From Harmothoe impar (Eukaryota > Annelida > Polychaeta > Phyllodocida > Polynoidae), in contig OX381719.1 of the NCBI GenBank assembly GCA_947462335.1, positions 67,062,808 through 67,126,807 of the forward strand: DNA of 64,000 nucleotides, written 5' to 3'. The notes under the pieces are model-generated. The model made no database searches and was not told the DNA's origin. It saw nothing but the letters and a program-made list of their open reading frames with translations. This document shows, piece by piece, positions 53,901 to 63,241 of the stretch (within the stretch, counting starts at the first letter, position 1; the number at the start of each line of letters is the position of its first letter). A program made the translations under genes and the position numbers.

Positions 53901-56488
53901 GTCAGAACGACATAGGTGCCATGTACAGGTTTTTTGAAATCCTGTAGAGGACACTCAAAATGGATATCCGGTTTCCCATTACCTTACGTGTCATAGAAAT
54001 AATGATGTTCAAAAGGTGGAGTACATGCATTACCGAGTTTACCACCTGCCCACCTGGAAGGCCACCAACTGGAGACATGTCAACTTGTATTTATAAATTG
54101 TACCTTGAGTCTGATTAAATAGAACTATTTACTCCTTTTAAGAAAATCCAATATGTCTGCCATCTGGTATCAGTCCCATTTTTCAACTTCTCCAAACGAT
54201 AGAAGCAGAAGCAATTGAATTGCTGGAGTTTTCTACGCTTGAGATTTATTGAGAGAAACGCTAATTCATAGATAACATAGTACTCAAATTAACCTGCTCT
54301 TTAAATCATAAATATCAATGCATAAAATACAGACTAACTTATCATTATGCATTAACAGCAATCACCCTGCTTGCCAGGTTGTCAATAGAAGACAATGTGA
54401 CCAAATCTGTTCATCTCCATGCAAATAATTCTCATTATTTGTGATTAACTGGTATTCTGAGACATCTTACACCACACTGTTTTGTGAATATGTTCAGATT
54501 GTTACCGCCTGTCTCTTCCTGACATAACGCCTATGGATAGAGGGGAGGAGAGGGGGGGGGGGAGGGGATGGGAGGGGTGTATGATGGCTAGGAGGTGGCA
54601 GGGGACTCCCAAAAAGGGTACACAGCCTTGGCTGGGGAAGGGAAGAGCCTGCCAATATCCCCGACCCCTCATCCCGTCTGTGCTCATGGCAGGACATCCC
54701 AAGGTACGATCTTTCAGTAAAACGAGCACAGGACACAGACCATTCCCCCACTCCTAAAGCAGTCAGTATGAAAACTGTGATACCATTCCTCATCTTTCAC
54801 CTCCATTGCCAATACACATCTTCCTTTGATCTTATAGCTGTGTAGACCTCATAGCCAGGATACTTATTGCATAAAGAGAGGATAAAGATTTTAGGTTAGA
54901 CTATGCCCCCGGGGCTATCAATATTCTGCACATTTTGAAATCCTAAATCATCCCCTGCCTTCCTAGAGTCATTCACCACTTTTGGACGTGCGTTTGCATC
55001 GTCAATGTATTTTGATTTGAACAGGAATACCTTTCTAAATTGTCCAACATTGACCTAAACATAACCATGGAAAGAGGAAGGGCAGTTTTTCATGGAATAT
55101 CAACCATTGACATTATTATAATGAATAATTTATGTGAACTTTGTATTAGAAAATTGTAAATTCAAAAGAGTGAATTTCACCTGAAGTCGGACACCTGATT
55201 AGAAAATTCACCTGAAGCCGGACACTTTTACTTTTTCTCTGTTTTCAAATAGAAATAAGGAGGAAATAAACTTTTCCTGGTGACAGGCATATCCACGATG
55301 ATGTTAAGATTAAAGTCAGCCATATTTATGCTGGGGATTTGCATGTTAAATATGTTTACAGGAGTGCCAATATTGACTATTGTGGAGATAATTGTGCATG
55401 TCCTAGAAGAGTATTTGATACCTTGATTTAACCATATATTATTACAGGATGCATATAAATCTCCTGAACAATACAGTGATAATATAGTCAACATTCTTTT
55501 AGGGTCATCAACATTGTGTGCATGATGTCTTTTTATTATAGGTCTGCACAATACACTGTGGAGCCCTATGTAAACTTGTCATGTCTGAGATAAGCAATGT
55601 GTCCACCTATTCCAAAATCCTAGAATCACCCCCTGCATTCTGTATGATATTTCCATTCATTGTATGATAAGATCTACCTTAGATGTGCTAGGAAAAAGTT
55701 CGTAATTAGTGTCTGACTTATTGTGAAATTGGTGTCCGACTACACATGTTTGAAATGGCTCTCCTTTGTGGGAATGCTTTTTTTTGGGTGGCGGCAGTTT
55801 GTGGAGACATATCCTTCATGGGGCCATTGCCTCTAGTATCTGACTAATATTTTACCCTAAGCTTCTGTAGACCTAATGTCCTAATGACCTTTGCTCTGCC
55901 TAGCTCTACTATAGCTAGTTGGTCGGAAAATGAGTCCAATTCATTTTGCTATGCAGTGATTGTATTTCTGAAGATTACACCTGGTGGTTTCAGGTACATT
56001 GTGTTCTAACATAAACACTGCATCTTGTTTGAGAATCAGGACCCATGTGCACAGCTTATAGTGTTCTCCCGATGTGAGGGAGGGGGGCTTATACTATGGT
56101 TGCTGAGAATCAGACTCATGGTACAACTTATAGGATTCTCCTATGTTATATAAGGATCAGAATTTACAAAATGTTCATCGTGAGACAAGGCCTATATGAG
56201 GACATAATGGCTGAGTTTTCAGAAGGTTCAAATAGCCCAGTTTAGTGTATACTACTTTTATATTGCATCTCAAAGTGGTTTTATACATGTTTTAAGTCTT
56301 AATAAGAATTTTTTTTTTAGAATAGCTTTAATACAACTCTATCTGTGTCTTTTTGCTTTAGGAAAGGTAAACCCAAGGCCAAATATCAAAACTCAAAATC
56401 CAATAACGTGAAAGAGACCAGAAACCAAAGCAACACCTCTGGTGACCAAGAGGCAAGAATGTCATCAAAATCCAGGAAGATCAAATGA
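41766..56488 (+). CDS. GT7 beta-1,4-galactosyltransferase, ten coding exons (393 residues)
   Basis: Spliced from 41766-41937, 44651-44707, 44802-44898, 45349-45472, 47737-47924, 48898-49020, 49300-49407, 53376-53503, 53755-53812 and 56362-56488. All junctions are GT/AG, phases match and the total is 1,182 nt. Lengths 188 and 123 of exons five and six equal those I recall for vertebrate B4GALT genes. Signal anchor at residues ~10-28. Hallmarks: PRDVAIIACYRDRE, IYVIEQ, FNVGY, FHDIDLIP (D182-I-D184), LPYQRYFGGVSA and NNYWGWGGEDDD (242-250). The Tyr in QRYFGG argues for a Gal rather than GalNAc donor. Odd points: the usual metal-ligand His of M-x-x-H is Phe (M274-L-R-F277), and a basic Lys/Ser/Asn-rich tail of ~60 residues follows the normal C-terminus. 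Confidence 0.85.
41938..44650 (+). other. GT7 intron 1 with a degenerate tandem array
   Basis: Apart from the ~30-bp repeat at 43,780-44,400 and T-rich runs near 43,190-43,230, no gene or RNA was recognised. A possible extra exon at 42,234-42,350 was rejected on phase. Confidence 0.5.
43780..44400. repeat. ~30-bp degenerate tandem repeat
   Basis: The core unit is close to CTATGTCACATGGTCTGGTACC followed by ATGTACCC (two parts of one unit), recurring about twenty times with many substitutions and length changes. It lies in intron 1 of the GT7 gene. Confidence 0.85.
44651..44707 (+). CDS. GT7 exon 2
   Basis: 57 nt, phase 1 to phase 1, acceptor CATTTTGCAG and donor T|GTGAGG. It supplies the Cys that should pair with the Cys of exon 3 (the C134-C176 bridge of vertebrate B4GALT1). 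Small and less certain than the catalytic exons. Confidence 0.6.
44802..44898 (+). CDS. GT7 exon 3
   Basis: 97 nt, acceptor CCTTATTTCAG, donor CC|GTGGGT. It encodes NNVNAVWLEEHNDTGYHV then RDTRCTPS, the position of the conserved Cys before the VAII block. Confidence 0.75.
45349..45472 (+). CDS. GT7 exon 4: PRDVAII...RDRE block
   Basis: 124 nt. The acceptor AG at 45347-45348 is chosen because it restores the P-R-D-V-A-I-I reading from exon 3. The AG ten bases upstream (45337-45338) has a better pyrimidine tract but needs a different phase. Ends IYVIEQ with donor GTGAGA. Confidence 0.85.
45473..47736 (+). other. GT7 intron 4 with dispersed repeats
   Basis: It contains two ~140-bp tandem units at 46,030-46,320 (described separately), G-rich and C-rich runs at ~46,322 and ~47,400, and no recognised gene. 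Confidence 0.55.
46030..46320. repeat. Two ~140-bp tandem units with X-box-like inverted repeats
   Basis: Each unit reads: ACCATGNAAATGTG, a TTGCTAGGCAGATAAACAAT segment, ACTGTTGCTATGCAACC or TCATTGCTAAGCAACCAG, then AGAATCATTGANTTCCT. The same family lies in reverse orientation at 57,230-57,550. GTTGCTA-GCAAC matches the RFX-type inverted-repeat shape. Confidence 0.75.
47737..47924 (+). CDS. GT7 exon 5: DID metal-binding motif
   Basis: 188 nt, acceptor ATTTTCAG, donor AG|GTATGC. It encodes GGKDPFNRAKLFNVGY, NYTCFIFHDIDLIP and KYHCGEEP. The two Cys match the second disulfide of B4GALT1. Confidence 0.95.
47925..48897 (+). other. GT7 intron 5
   Basis: No gene, RNA or repeat was recognised. 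Confidence 0.5.
48898..49020 (+). CDS. GT7 exon 6: YFGGVSA and WGWGGEDDD
   Basis: 123 nt, acceptor TTATTGCAG, donor AG|GTGCTA. It holds the acceptor/donor binding core LPYQRYFGGVSA and NNYWGWGGEDDD. Confidence 0.95.
49021..49299 (+). other. GT7 intron 6
   Basis: A short intron, 279 bp, AT-rich, nothing else seen. Confidence 0.6.
49300..49407 (+). CDS. GT7 exon 7: altered metal-ligand segment
   Basis: 108 nt, donor AG|GTAATT. It encodes NRPPANLARY, then MLRFTGIHTQGIHNPNR where family members have M-I-R-H-x-R-D-K. The genomic codon is TTC, so this is not a splicing artefact. Confidence 0.92.
51553..52976. repeat. Dispersed ~20-bp motif GTAACTGCCGACACTTTTAC, eight copies
   Basis: Direct copies start at 51553, 51900, 51920, 52438, 52688 and 52956. 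Inverted copies are at 51731-51747 and 52277-52295. Spacing is irregular (20-360 bp). The flanks show no obvious longer shared unit. Related CGGACACTTTTA words lie at ~40,520 and ~55,212. Confidence 0.8.
53164..53197. repeat. 34-bp palindrome
   Basis: CCACATGATAGATTCC (53164-53179), TT, GGAATCTATCATGTGG (53182-53197): perfect 16-bp arms, about 180 bp upstream of GT7 exon 8. Confidence 0.9.
53376..53503 (+). CDS. GT7 exon 8: conserved C-terminal block
   Basis: 128 nt, donor G|GTGAGT. It encodes KMAEDGLSNLDYEL and YIWILADL, matching the DGLNSL and LYT-x-I-x-VD segments that end vertebrate enzymes. Confidence 0.92.
53755..53812 (+). CDS. GT7 exon 9: extra C-terminal tail
   Basis: 58 nt between TTTCCTTTGCAG and AG|GTAATG. 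The phase fits both neighbours exactly. It encodes a Thr/His/Arg-rich peptide not present in the core family. Confidence 0.7.
53813..56361 (+). other. GT7 intron 9
   Basis: It contains a G-rich tract at ~54,540-54,580 and a tandem pair of TTCACCTGAAG[T/C]CGGACAC at ~55,174 and ~55,206. No gene was recognised; the ORF at ~54,533-54,757 looks like low-complexity translation. Confidence 0.5.
56362..56488 (+). CDS. GT7 exon 10: basic C-terminus and stop
   Basis: 127 nt including TGA 56486-56488. It encodes a Lys/Asn/Ser-rich tail (GKPKAKYQNSKSNN at the start, KSRKIK at the end). The acceptor is TTGCTTTAG. Frame continuity through exon 9 supports it. Confidence 0.72.
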
Positions 56489-56646
56489 CACATCAAGTGA
56501 CTTTGAGAAGAACGGATATGAAAATTTGGTTTCTGGATCAGACATCAACACCCTTGTCTTGTGCTGAATCATCATATTTCAATTGGAAAAATTTCCTTTA
56601 CTTGAAGCAAACTTCTTGTTGCTTAAAGGTATGAATCAACATGAAC

Positions 56647-56652
56647 AATAAA
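56647..56652 (+). promoter_or_regulatory. Polyadenylation signal of the GT7 gene
   Basis: AATAAA 159 nt after the stop codon. Confidence 0.65.
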
Positions 56653-57220
56653 AGTACCATTTACTGATCCACTGAATAAATGACATGCCATCAAAAGGCC
56701 ACACATAACGCTGTTTCTTTTGATTTGTTTTTTGGCAATCCCAATGTGTTAGAAATAGCTATCAATACTGCATTTTTCTTCATGTGAACGAGATAATTTA
56801 TTTACAAAAATGAATATCTCACAATTTTTTTGGCGAAAATACTCACACGCTGCTACAGTTCATGGTAAAATGAAAACCATGTCGGGAGGGGTTAGGGGTA
56901 GATTTTAGCCATTTTGCACAAAAATACATTAATACAACTAGGAAATATGGCATACCAACAGCATCAGCAAGATGCAGAGGGCCAGGTGTTGTTACAGCAT
57001 TCTGCTGAATTATGATTGAAAAGGAATCTGTTACATAGTTACAAAAGTAAAAATGGCTCTTTACCACTATCATAGCCCATCTTTTTCATTCCGAAGTGTT
57101 GGCGTAGCCTCCTGGTGGTGCAGCCAGGCACCACCAGGAGGAGGCATATGACTTTACAAGAAGTCAAAGTGGGTGCCGCCATATTGGATTAAGGTGTCAC
57201 AACACAAATTTATGCTATGT
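56653..57220. other. Downstream flank of the GT7 gene
   Basis: Includes CTCCTGGTGGTGCAGCCAGG / CACCACCAGGAG (~57,109-57,141), a short local inverted repeat. No gene was seen. Confidence 0.5.
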
Positions 57221-57229
57221 GATTACAAT

Positions 57230-57550
57230 ACTATTAATCAACCTTTGATAGGTAATAAGGTTGATTATATTCACACCTACCTCCCTTAACATTGACCCAA
57301 GGTATTCAATGGTTCTAATGATTTGTTGCATATATGGCTGGTTGCCTAGCAACAGCTATTCTTATTGTTTATCTGCCTAGCAACACACATTTCCATGGTC
57401 CTGAGGTTGATTATAATGATACCTACATCCCTAATATGGGCCAAAGGAATTTAATGGTTTCATTGTTTTTTTGCTAATACAGCTGATGGCCTAGCAACTG
57501 CTTTTCAAATTGTTTATCTGCCTAGCATGGCAACAGCTTGATTAGTTGAC
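57230..57550. repeat. Reverse-oriented copies of the ~140-bp X-box-like repeat
   Basis: The segment CTGGTTGCCTAGCAACAG... through CATGGTCCTGAGGTTGATT (57,346-57,413) is the reverse complement of ~46,205-46,280 with few changes. A second unit follows at ~57,480-57,540. Inverted repeats of the form GTTGCCTAGCAAC recur. Confidence 0.75.
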
Positions 57551-57711
57551 AGAGTTATGATGTCACACTTCGTTGCACTGACGCCACACAATTTTCTTTT
57601 TACGCAGCAACATCCACAATTCTTGTTTACAAACCATGCAACTTCAAATGTCGGGCATAACTTCCATTGGGGAAGTTATTCCCATATTAGTGGTCCTACC
57701 AGTGCCACCTA

Positions 57712-58572
57712 GTGCCTCCCCCCTGCACCAGCCGTGGAACTCTATTCCAGGGGCGGGGAGGTAGCCAGCAGCAAGCAGGCAAGCAGGCAAGCAGCAAGGC
57801 CAGCAGCAGGCCAGCAGAGACTTTGGTTTTTTTATTTCTTTTTTGTCTCAACATGGTTGTATGTGTGGCCTGTAATGGCACACCGGGGGACCGCCTCGAG
57901 CAGAGCAAATTGTCTCTGCAAGACGACGAGAACTCTGGCGCGCATGCGCCAACAAACATGGCCAACCGTCACTTCAACCCAGACGACAACAAAGCAAACG
58001 AAGTCGCTTTTTCACACTTTTTGAGCGAACTGAAGCGAATTAAAGCCCAAAAGTTGTCACAATCGAAAGAGCATGGTCGATTACCCCCACCCTCCCCCCC
58101 CCCTTAGCCCTCAAAGCAGTCGCAAATGCCGCAGGAAAGTTGGTTGGGAGACTTTTATGCGACCAGTGGGGAGGTGGATCAGACTTTGTTTTCAAATGCG
58201 AGCAGTGCGCTTCATCCTGGGGTGCCGGGCGCCTCCATGCTTCATCACGGGCCGGTGTTGGGGCAGCATCAACAACAGCAGTAGTCTGCAGACCCCTCCT
58301 ATGCAGAGTTTCTGCTGTGGAGACAGCAGCAACAGTGGGCTGAGCTGGCAGGGGATGTGACTCCTTCTGCTCGTCTACTCTACAAAATCAGCAGACACTA
58401 CAGCAACATATACAGCAACAGCTGGGCAAACACACCTTCAGTCAGCATCAACAGCATCAGTCCTACACCTCAGGCCAGCCACTTCCTACTGCACCTCCCC
58501 CAGGGTTCCCAGGCAAGCAGCAAGGCCAGCAGCAGGCCGGCAGAGGCTTTTTTTTTTTCTCTTTCGAAATAA
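57712..58572 (+). pseudogene. Q-rich reading frame interrupted by two in-frame TAG codons
   Basis: One frame runs from 57712 (likely ATG 57853, MVVCVACNGTPGDRLEQ) to 58572, broken only by TAG at 58105-58107 and TAG at 58282-58284. Between and after them the protein looks genuine: QMPQESWLGDFYATSGEVDQ, MLHHGPVLGQHQQQQ then, after the second TAG, SADPSYAEFLLWRQQQQWAE. From ~58,370 a neighbouring frame (QNQQTLQQHIQQQLGKHTF, PTAPPPGFPGKQQGQQQ) looks better, suggesting a frameshift. A 45-bp segment GGCAAGCAGCAAGGCCAGCA... is found at both ends (57,785-57,828 and 58,510-58,553). I do not recognise the family; a retroelement gag-like ORF is one possibility. Confidence 0.5.
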
Positions 58573-58913
58573 ATAGGCCGGTCACGGTTGTGACAAACAG
58601 TTAAGTGCCAATGTCCCTCGACGTTAACCTTTACCTTAAACTGTAGTCAATGGTAATAGCTCTACAACCCTTAATAATTAGAATATCAACAAAAGAAAAA
58701 AAGGGACCCTAGGTTTTGACATAAAATTGATTCCAAATTTTTAAACCTAAGAATTTGGTCCAATTTCCATCCCATGTTTGCAAAATAAAAAAAGAGCTGA
58801 AAATGGAATGTTTTTGTTCCATCCACATTCCACCAAAATGAAAAAAAAAATAGAAGGAATCTGATGAAGCCGTTATAGACGGTTAAAATGCTCTTACAAA
58901 TTTCTTTGTGATG
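58573..58913. other. Intergenic DNA
   Basis: AT-rich, A-runs, nothing recognised. Confidence 0.5.
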
Positions 58914-58996
58914 GAAAACCTCCGCGGACCTGTAGTATTTGCTGTTAAACCAAAAAAAGGTTTTACATCAAATACTACAGGTACAAGGAGGTTTTC
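58914..58996. ncRNA. Long hairpin, pre-miRNA-like or foldback remnant
   Basis: Arms GAAAACCTCC (58914-58923) with GGAGGTTTTC (58987-58996), and ACCTGTAGTATTT (58928-58940) with AAATACTACAGGT (58970-58982), pair perfectly. They are separated by a small 4-nt internal loop, then a partly paired TTAAACC/GGTTTTA and an A7 loop. An 83-nt hairpin of this form fits a miRNA precursor size, but no conserved miRNA was recognised and a small MITE is equally likely. Confidence 0.4.
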
Positions 58997-60440
58997 TAGC
59001 TTATACTCCATCCTTTAACAATAACCAGTCTTTAATGCATCAATTTGATACTTTATTTGATACAATTTAAGCTAATTTGATATAATGTATAGATCTAGTT
59101 CAAGTTGGGGCTCGCACCTGGGTAATTAGAATATTAGTGAGGAGGGGAAACAGAGTATACAGGGGAGGGGGATTAACTAGTTGTTAATGGCAAGGTCAAG
59201 CATGAGCCTTCATGGCCCAATGGATAAGATTGCTGGACAAGAGACATAGCCACATTTTCTACCACAACCATACACAACCAAAGACCTTTCGTGCAAAGTA
59301 GTGGAATAACCTAATGCTGCAAACTAATAGACATACATCCCTTCTAGAGGTTTGTAGATGCACTGAGTTGATTCTGTGCTGCATTTAGAAGAAAAAAGGA
59401 GTTAAGTACCAGGAGCCCCCTGCTCCTCTCTATGGTACTACAAGTGCTATACATGAAGTGCATGTGTAGGACCCTAGCCCCCCCCCCCCTCACCCCACCC
59501 ACCCAGCTTTCACACTTAGCAGCAGTGTACATGGGTGGGGGGGGGGGCATTCAGGGCGTCGTGCTATACAGCTACGTACTATCTTGAGACAGTGTATTTT
59601 AGTTGTCACTCCGGAAAAAAGTGATAATCTTTTTTCGTTTCCGCTAAGTAAATTATAAATCTAATTTTTATGTTTATTGGGCTAAATCCCTTTTGTAATT
59701 GTATTAGAAATACCTAAACTTTACTAACAGTCATATCATTGTTTACAAGTCCTATATGAGCATTTGTATTAATAGTAAAAGGAAACAAATGTTAAGTAGT
59801 TTATGATATTTTATTACATCTTTGCACAATGATATTTCTTATATATCCTTTCTGTAAATATTGAATATCATATTGAATATTATATTAATACATTCATTAT
59901 TCAATTACATTTGATATCATATATTCCATTAAATCAGAATAACCGTCTCTCCATGTATAAGTTTTTAACTGTGTTGAAAAGCCCCATTATAGTTGTTTTG
60001 AATACAGTCTGACACTTAACATGAAACGAACAATAAATTAGATGTCATCTATTTACAACCATTGGTATGGTAGTATGTAATACATGTTACATTTAGAATA
60101 TACAATTCGTTTAGACAATGCATGGTTATAACCCCTCTGTGTGGTTTACATGTTTGTTTTTTTAAACATGGGGGTATTAGTTATACAAGCATTTATACTG
60201 CAAGCAGCATGAATCAGACCCTAGGTTCTGTATATAATATTTTACAAGTATATAGATACTGATGAAAAACTTTAAGCCTCACTTGAACTTCAGTATATAA
60301 CTTTTTATAAGTATGTAGATACTGATTAAACACTTGCTTGAAATTTAGTGCAGATTATACAGGGGTTGTGGCGAGACATGGACAATACCATTTGTGTTAT
60401 TTTGTCCGAATAAATACTCCTGTATAGAACTGCAAATTGC
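58997..60440. other. AT-rich intergenic DNA
   Basis: It contains C/G homopolymer runs at ~59,480-59,550 and a pair of ~55-bp tandem segments at ~60,250-60,345 (GTATNTAGATACTGAT). No gene was supported; it may hold the 3' untranslated region of the minus-strand transcript to its right. Confidence 0.45.
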
Positions 60441-61588
60441 TGGTGGCTATTTGTGATTGCAATCGTATTGATACATCCAGAGTTCTTGTCTTGTCTTCCT
60501 CCTCAGCCAAGGTGAAATGGTATCCTTCAACAGTTTAAGTGTTCCAGCCAGATCTGTAGTGTAAGAACAAAACTGTATAGTTTGGAATGTTAGACATAGA
60601 AGCCACATTTTGCATGAACTTGTATGTCAGTGACGGTTATTGGATCTGGCTATACTTTTTTTTTCTAGTATCATACATTATTCGCATCAGGAGCTACTGT
60701 GTAAGTGATTTAAGAGATGTTGCACAGTATAAATAGGGTTTACTGCAAATGAATGAGCTTGAACTTTAAGTAACAGTATGACATTTACCTATCAGATAGT
60801 AAGAGAGGAAACTTACATTTCTGTTGACTTACTGGAAAGGTGTCCCGCACAGCAGAAGTCCATTCAGATCTGTGGGTAGGTAATGTACAGTTTGTTTACA
60901 CACTATCAGAATGTATATTTAAATCATATTCAAGAATTCTTACTGGTAGGATATAAGTACATCTATCATAATTACTGAATCATATTCTTATCAAAATCAG
61001 ACAGCTCACTAACAGGAGTATTTATTCACCGCTAAAATATGTTTTAATGCAAGTTGAGCTTATTCTCTGTTGGTAAAACATTTACATATTGGACAATGAT
61101 AAAGGAAACTTACCTTTGTTGATCAAGGGCCCCCATCCTGTGAGTTCCCCTGCATGGCTGCAGTTTGTGTACATCTGTGGGTGGTTAATGTAGAGGACAT
61201 GAAGTTACAAGGATGTTGAATATAATGAGGAATATTTGAAGAGTCTGTCAAGAGAATGTATTACATACTTAAACTAGCACTCACTAACCTGGAGACTTCT
61301 GCAATGAGATAAAGGTTTGTCATAGCATGGATATCAAGTTTTGTGAATTAATTTAGTTGGAAGACTATGAGGACTACAATGTGCTTTAATGTCATAATTC
61401 AGGTCTTTAGTATTTGTTGTTTATCACTTCTGTTTATATTTAAATGGATTTCTTTTACTGTATTGCTGTGTACTTCCGGTGTATAATGAACAGGTAATCT
61501 AGCATAGAGAACATTAAAGGAAAGTTGTTGCTTTACCTGTATACACACACGGCAGCCACTCGTCCCAATGGTCTTGCGATCTATCCTC
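60440..61588 (-). CDS. Putative multi-exon transcript of small exons
   Basis: Minus-strand exons: 61588-61537 (52 nt), 61174-61114 (61 nt), 60869-60833 (37 nt) and a terminal exon starting at 60553. Acceptors are TTCTTTCAG, CCCACAG, CCCACAG and CACTACAG; donors are GTAAAG, GTAAGT and GTAAGT. Joined, they read without a stop across all three introns for ~59 codons (for example DRSQDHWDEWLPCVYT, ALDQQRSEWTSAVRD) before TGA in the last exon. Upstream exons were not found; the SGNH ORF at 62.7-63.2 kb ends in its own stop. It could be a short coding gene, the end of a larger one, or a spliced non-coding RNA. Confidence 0.42.
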
Positions 61589-61879
61589 CTGAAAGAACAA
61601 TATTAAAATGATTATGACCATGTGTCTTGCAGATATATTTAGTACTTAAACCAATTAATGTATGTTAACCTGTAATATTAAAATGAACATACCTTGTAAA
61701 AGTATGGTATTACATGTGTTATTCATACAAATGTGGCTCATGTTTCCCATCCTAGGCATATATTTGAGATCTATTTTACAGATTATGCTTAGCAGGTTTG
61801 CAGTGTGACATGACACCCCAGCTGTGAGCTACAATTGATCGCCCAAGTGGGGCATCAGACTAACCACATTTCATTACCA

Positions 61880-62340
61880 AGGTCACTAACATGGCAGGTG
61901 GGACAACCTCATGTTCAAGCAACAATGATATTGAAGTACTCAGCATAACCTACAAAATAGTGCCTTCAGCAACACCATAAGACCATCATCAACATGCAGG
62001 TGGGACAACCTGAAGTTCAAATGAGGCTTTCAGCAACACCATAAGACCATCATCAACATGCAGGTGGGACAACCTGAAGTTCAAATGAGGCTTTCAGCAA
62101 CACCATAAGACCATCATCAACATGCAGGTGGGACAACCTGAAGTTCAAATGAGGCTTAGAGTACTTGATCAGTATCTATATACATGTGAAATCATAATAT
62201 GGGTTTTACAACTTTTTTTTTTCTCTTGATTGCCCAACTGGGGCATTACAGTGACTTCAGTACCAAAGTTGCTAACATGGCAGGTGGGACAACCTTATGT
62301 TCAAGCAACACTGATAGTAAAGTACACAGCACAAAGTACA
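61880..62340. repeat. 64-bp tandem repeat nested in a ~120-bp direct repeat pair
   Basis: The unit starting GACCATCATCAACATGCAGG occurs at 61981, 62045 and 62109 with almost no change (period 64). Outside it, a ~120-bp segment with CTAACATGGCAGGTGGGACA and TGTTCAAGCAACA is present at ~61,830-61,970 and again at ~62,225-62,350. The inner unit shares CAGGTGGGACAACCT with the outer one, so it probably arose from it. Confidence 0.85.
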
Positions 62341-62659
62341 AAACAATTGTCAGCTCTGGACCATTTTTTATTTTCATATTAACATTTGTGGCAGCAAGAA
62401 AGGTTCATATACTACCATAATATAAAAGTTGGTTGATAAACTGGATATATTATAACCTGAACATGCACTAAAAGTACATGTGGCTGTAAATCAGTAACAG
62501 CCACTCAGGAAGTAATGTTTACTCACAATAAACTGTGGTTCAACATTGCATATCATAATTTAGAGTGTATTTACATATGTACACAGATAGTATGTGATGA
62601 ATGATCCTAAAGGCCCTGGACATGCCCAGTCTGTCTGGGCAGGTGTAGCTCCAACAACA
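62341..62659. other. Non-coding, downstream of the SGNH ORF
   Basis: Nothing recognised. It would be 3' untranslated or intronic for the minus-strand ORF. Confidence 0.45.
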
Positions 62660-63241
62660 TTATGATATAAGAGCTGACCATTGGGACCTTGAAAGCACCC
62701 GTGTGCACCCAAGATATGAGAGAGATGAGGGAGAACCAAACTGTGAAAACTTTTGGGAGAAGTACTGACGTAGTCGTTTTACACCAGAAGAATTCAAATG
62801 TAACAAATCAGTATGATAATACATGTTGTCAATGAGACCATGCTTGAGGAATAGGCTGGATGTTGAAATGAATTTGACTTGGTGATCAGAACACAATTTC
62901 TGTATCAGATGGTTCATTAAAATTACCTTGTGACCAACCTGCTGGTCATCACAAGGCCTTGGTACAATGGAAGAGATGATGATAGTGATGTTTTCATTGA
63001 GGGCTTTTATCCTGGAAATGAGGTCCTTGAAAGAACCAATTGTGGATTTTAAATCATCTGAAGAAATATCATTTGTGCCACACATAAGTATAACAGAAGA
63101 ATATGGTTTGAAATCAATTTTCTGGATGAACAAAAGAAATTGATGTACTTTTGCTCCCCTCAAACTAATGATGTCCGTAGATGAAACATGTCTAATATTT
63201 TGGACCAACGAATCCCCTAGAACGAGGCGGAAAGTCATCTT
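62660..63241 (-). CDS. SGNH/GDSL hydrolase-fold protein
   Basis: 192 residues from ATG 63238. A good acceptor (CTAATTACAG) precedes it by three bases, so it may be an internal or second exon. Block I is LVLGDSLVQNI (nucleophile Ser in GDS), block III is MCGTNDISSDD (the Asn of GTND), and block V is TDLLHLNSSGVKRL (Asp and His of D-x-x-H). The length is typical of a single SGNH domain. Such stand-alone domains hydrolyse esters. They also occur as ORF1 esterases of some CR1-like LINEs and next to other invertebrate transposon genes, so a mobile-element origin is possible. There is no signal peptide. Confidence 0.75.
   Translation of the reverse strand, partial: KMTFRLVLGDSLVQNIRHVSSTDIISLRGAKVHQFLLFIQKIDFKPYSSVILMCGTNDISSDDLKSTIGSFKDLISRIKALNENITIIISSIVPRPCDDQQVGHKVILMNHLIQKLCSDHQVKFISTSSLFLKHGLIDNMYYHTDLLHLNSSGVKRLRQYFSQKFSQFGSPSSLSYLGCTRVLSRSQWSALIS

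Noticed and set aside
54533..54793. Overlapping ORFs on both strands at 54.5 kb
   Set aside because: They arise from a G-rich low-complexity tract and have no domain or splice support.
59205..59235. tRNA A-box-like TGGCCCAATGGATAAGA
   Set aside because: No matching B box at the right distance and no cloverleaf.
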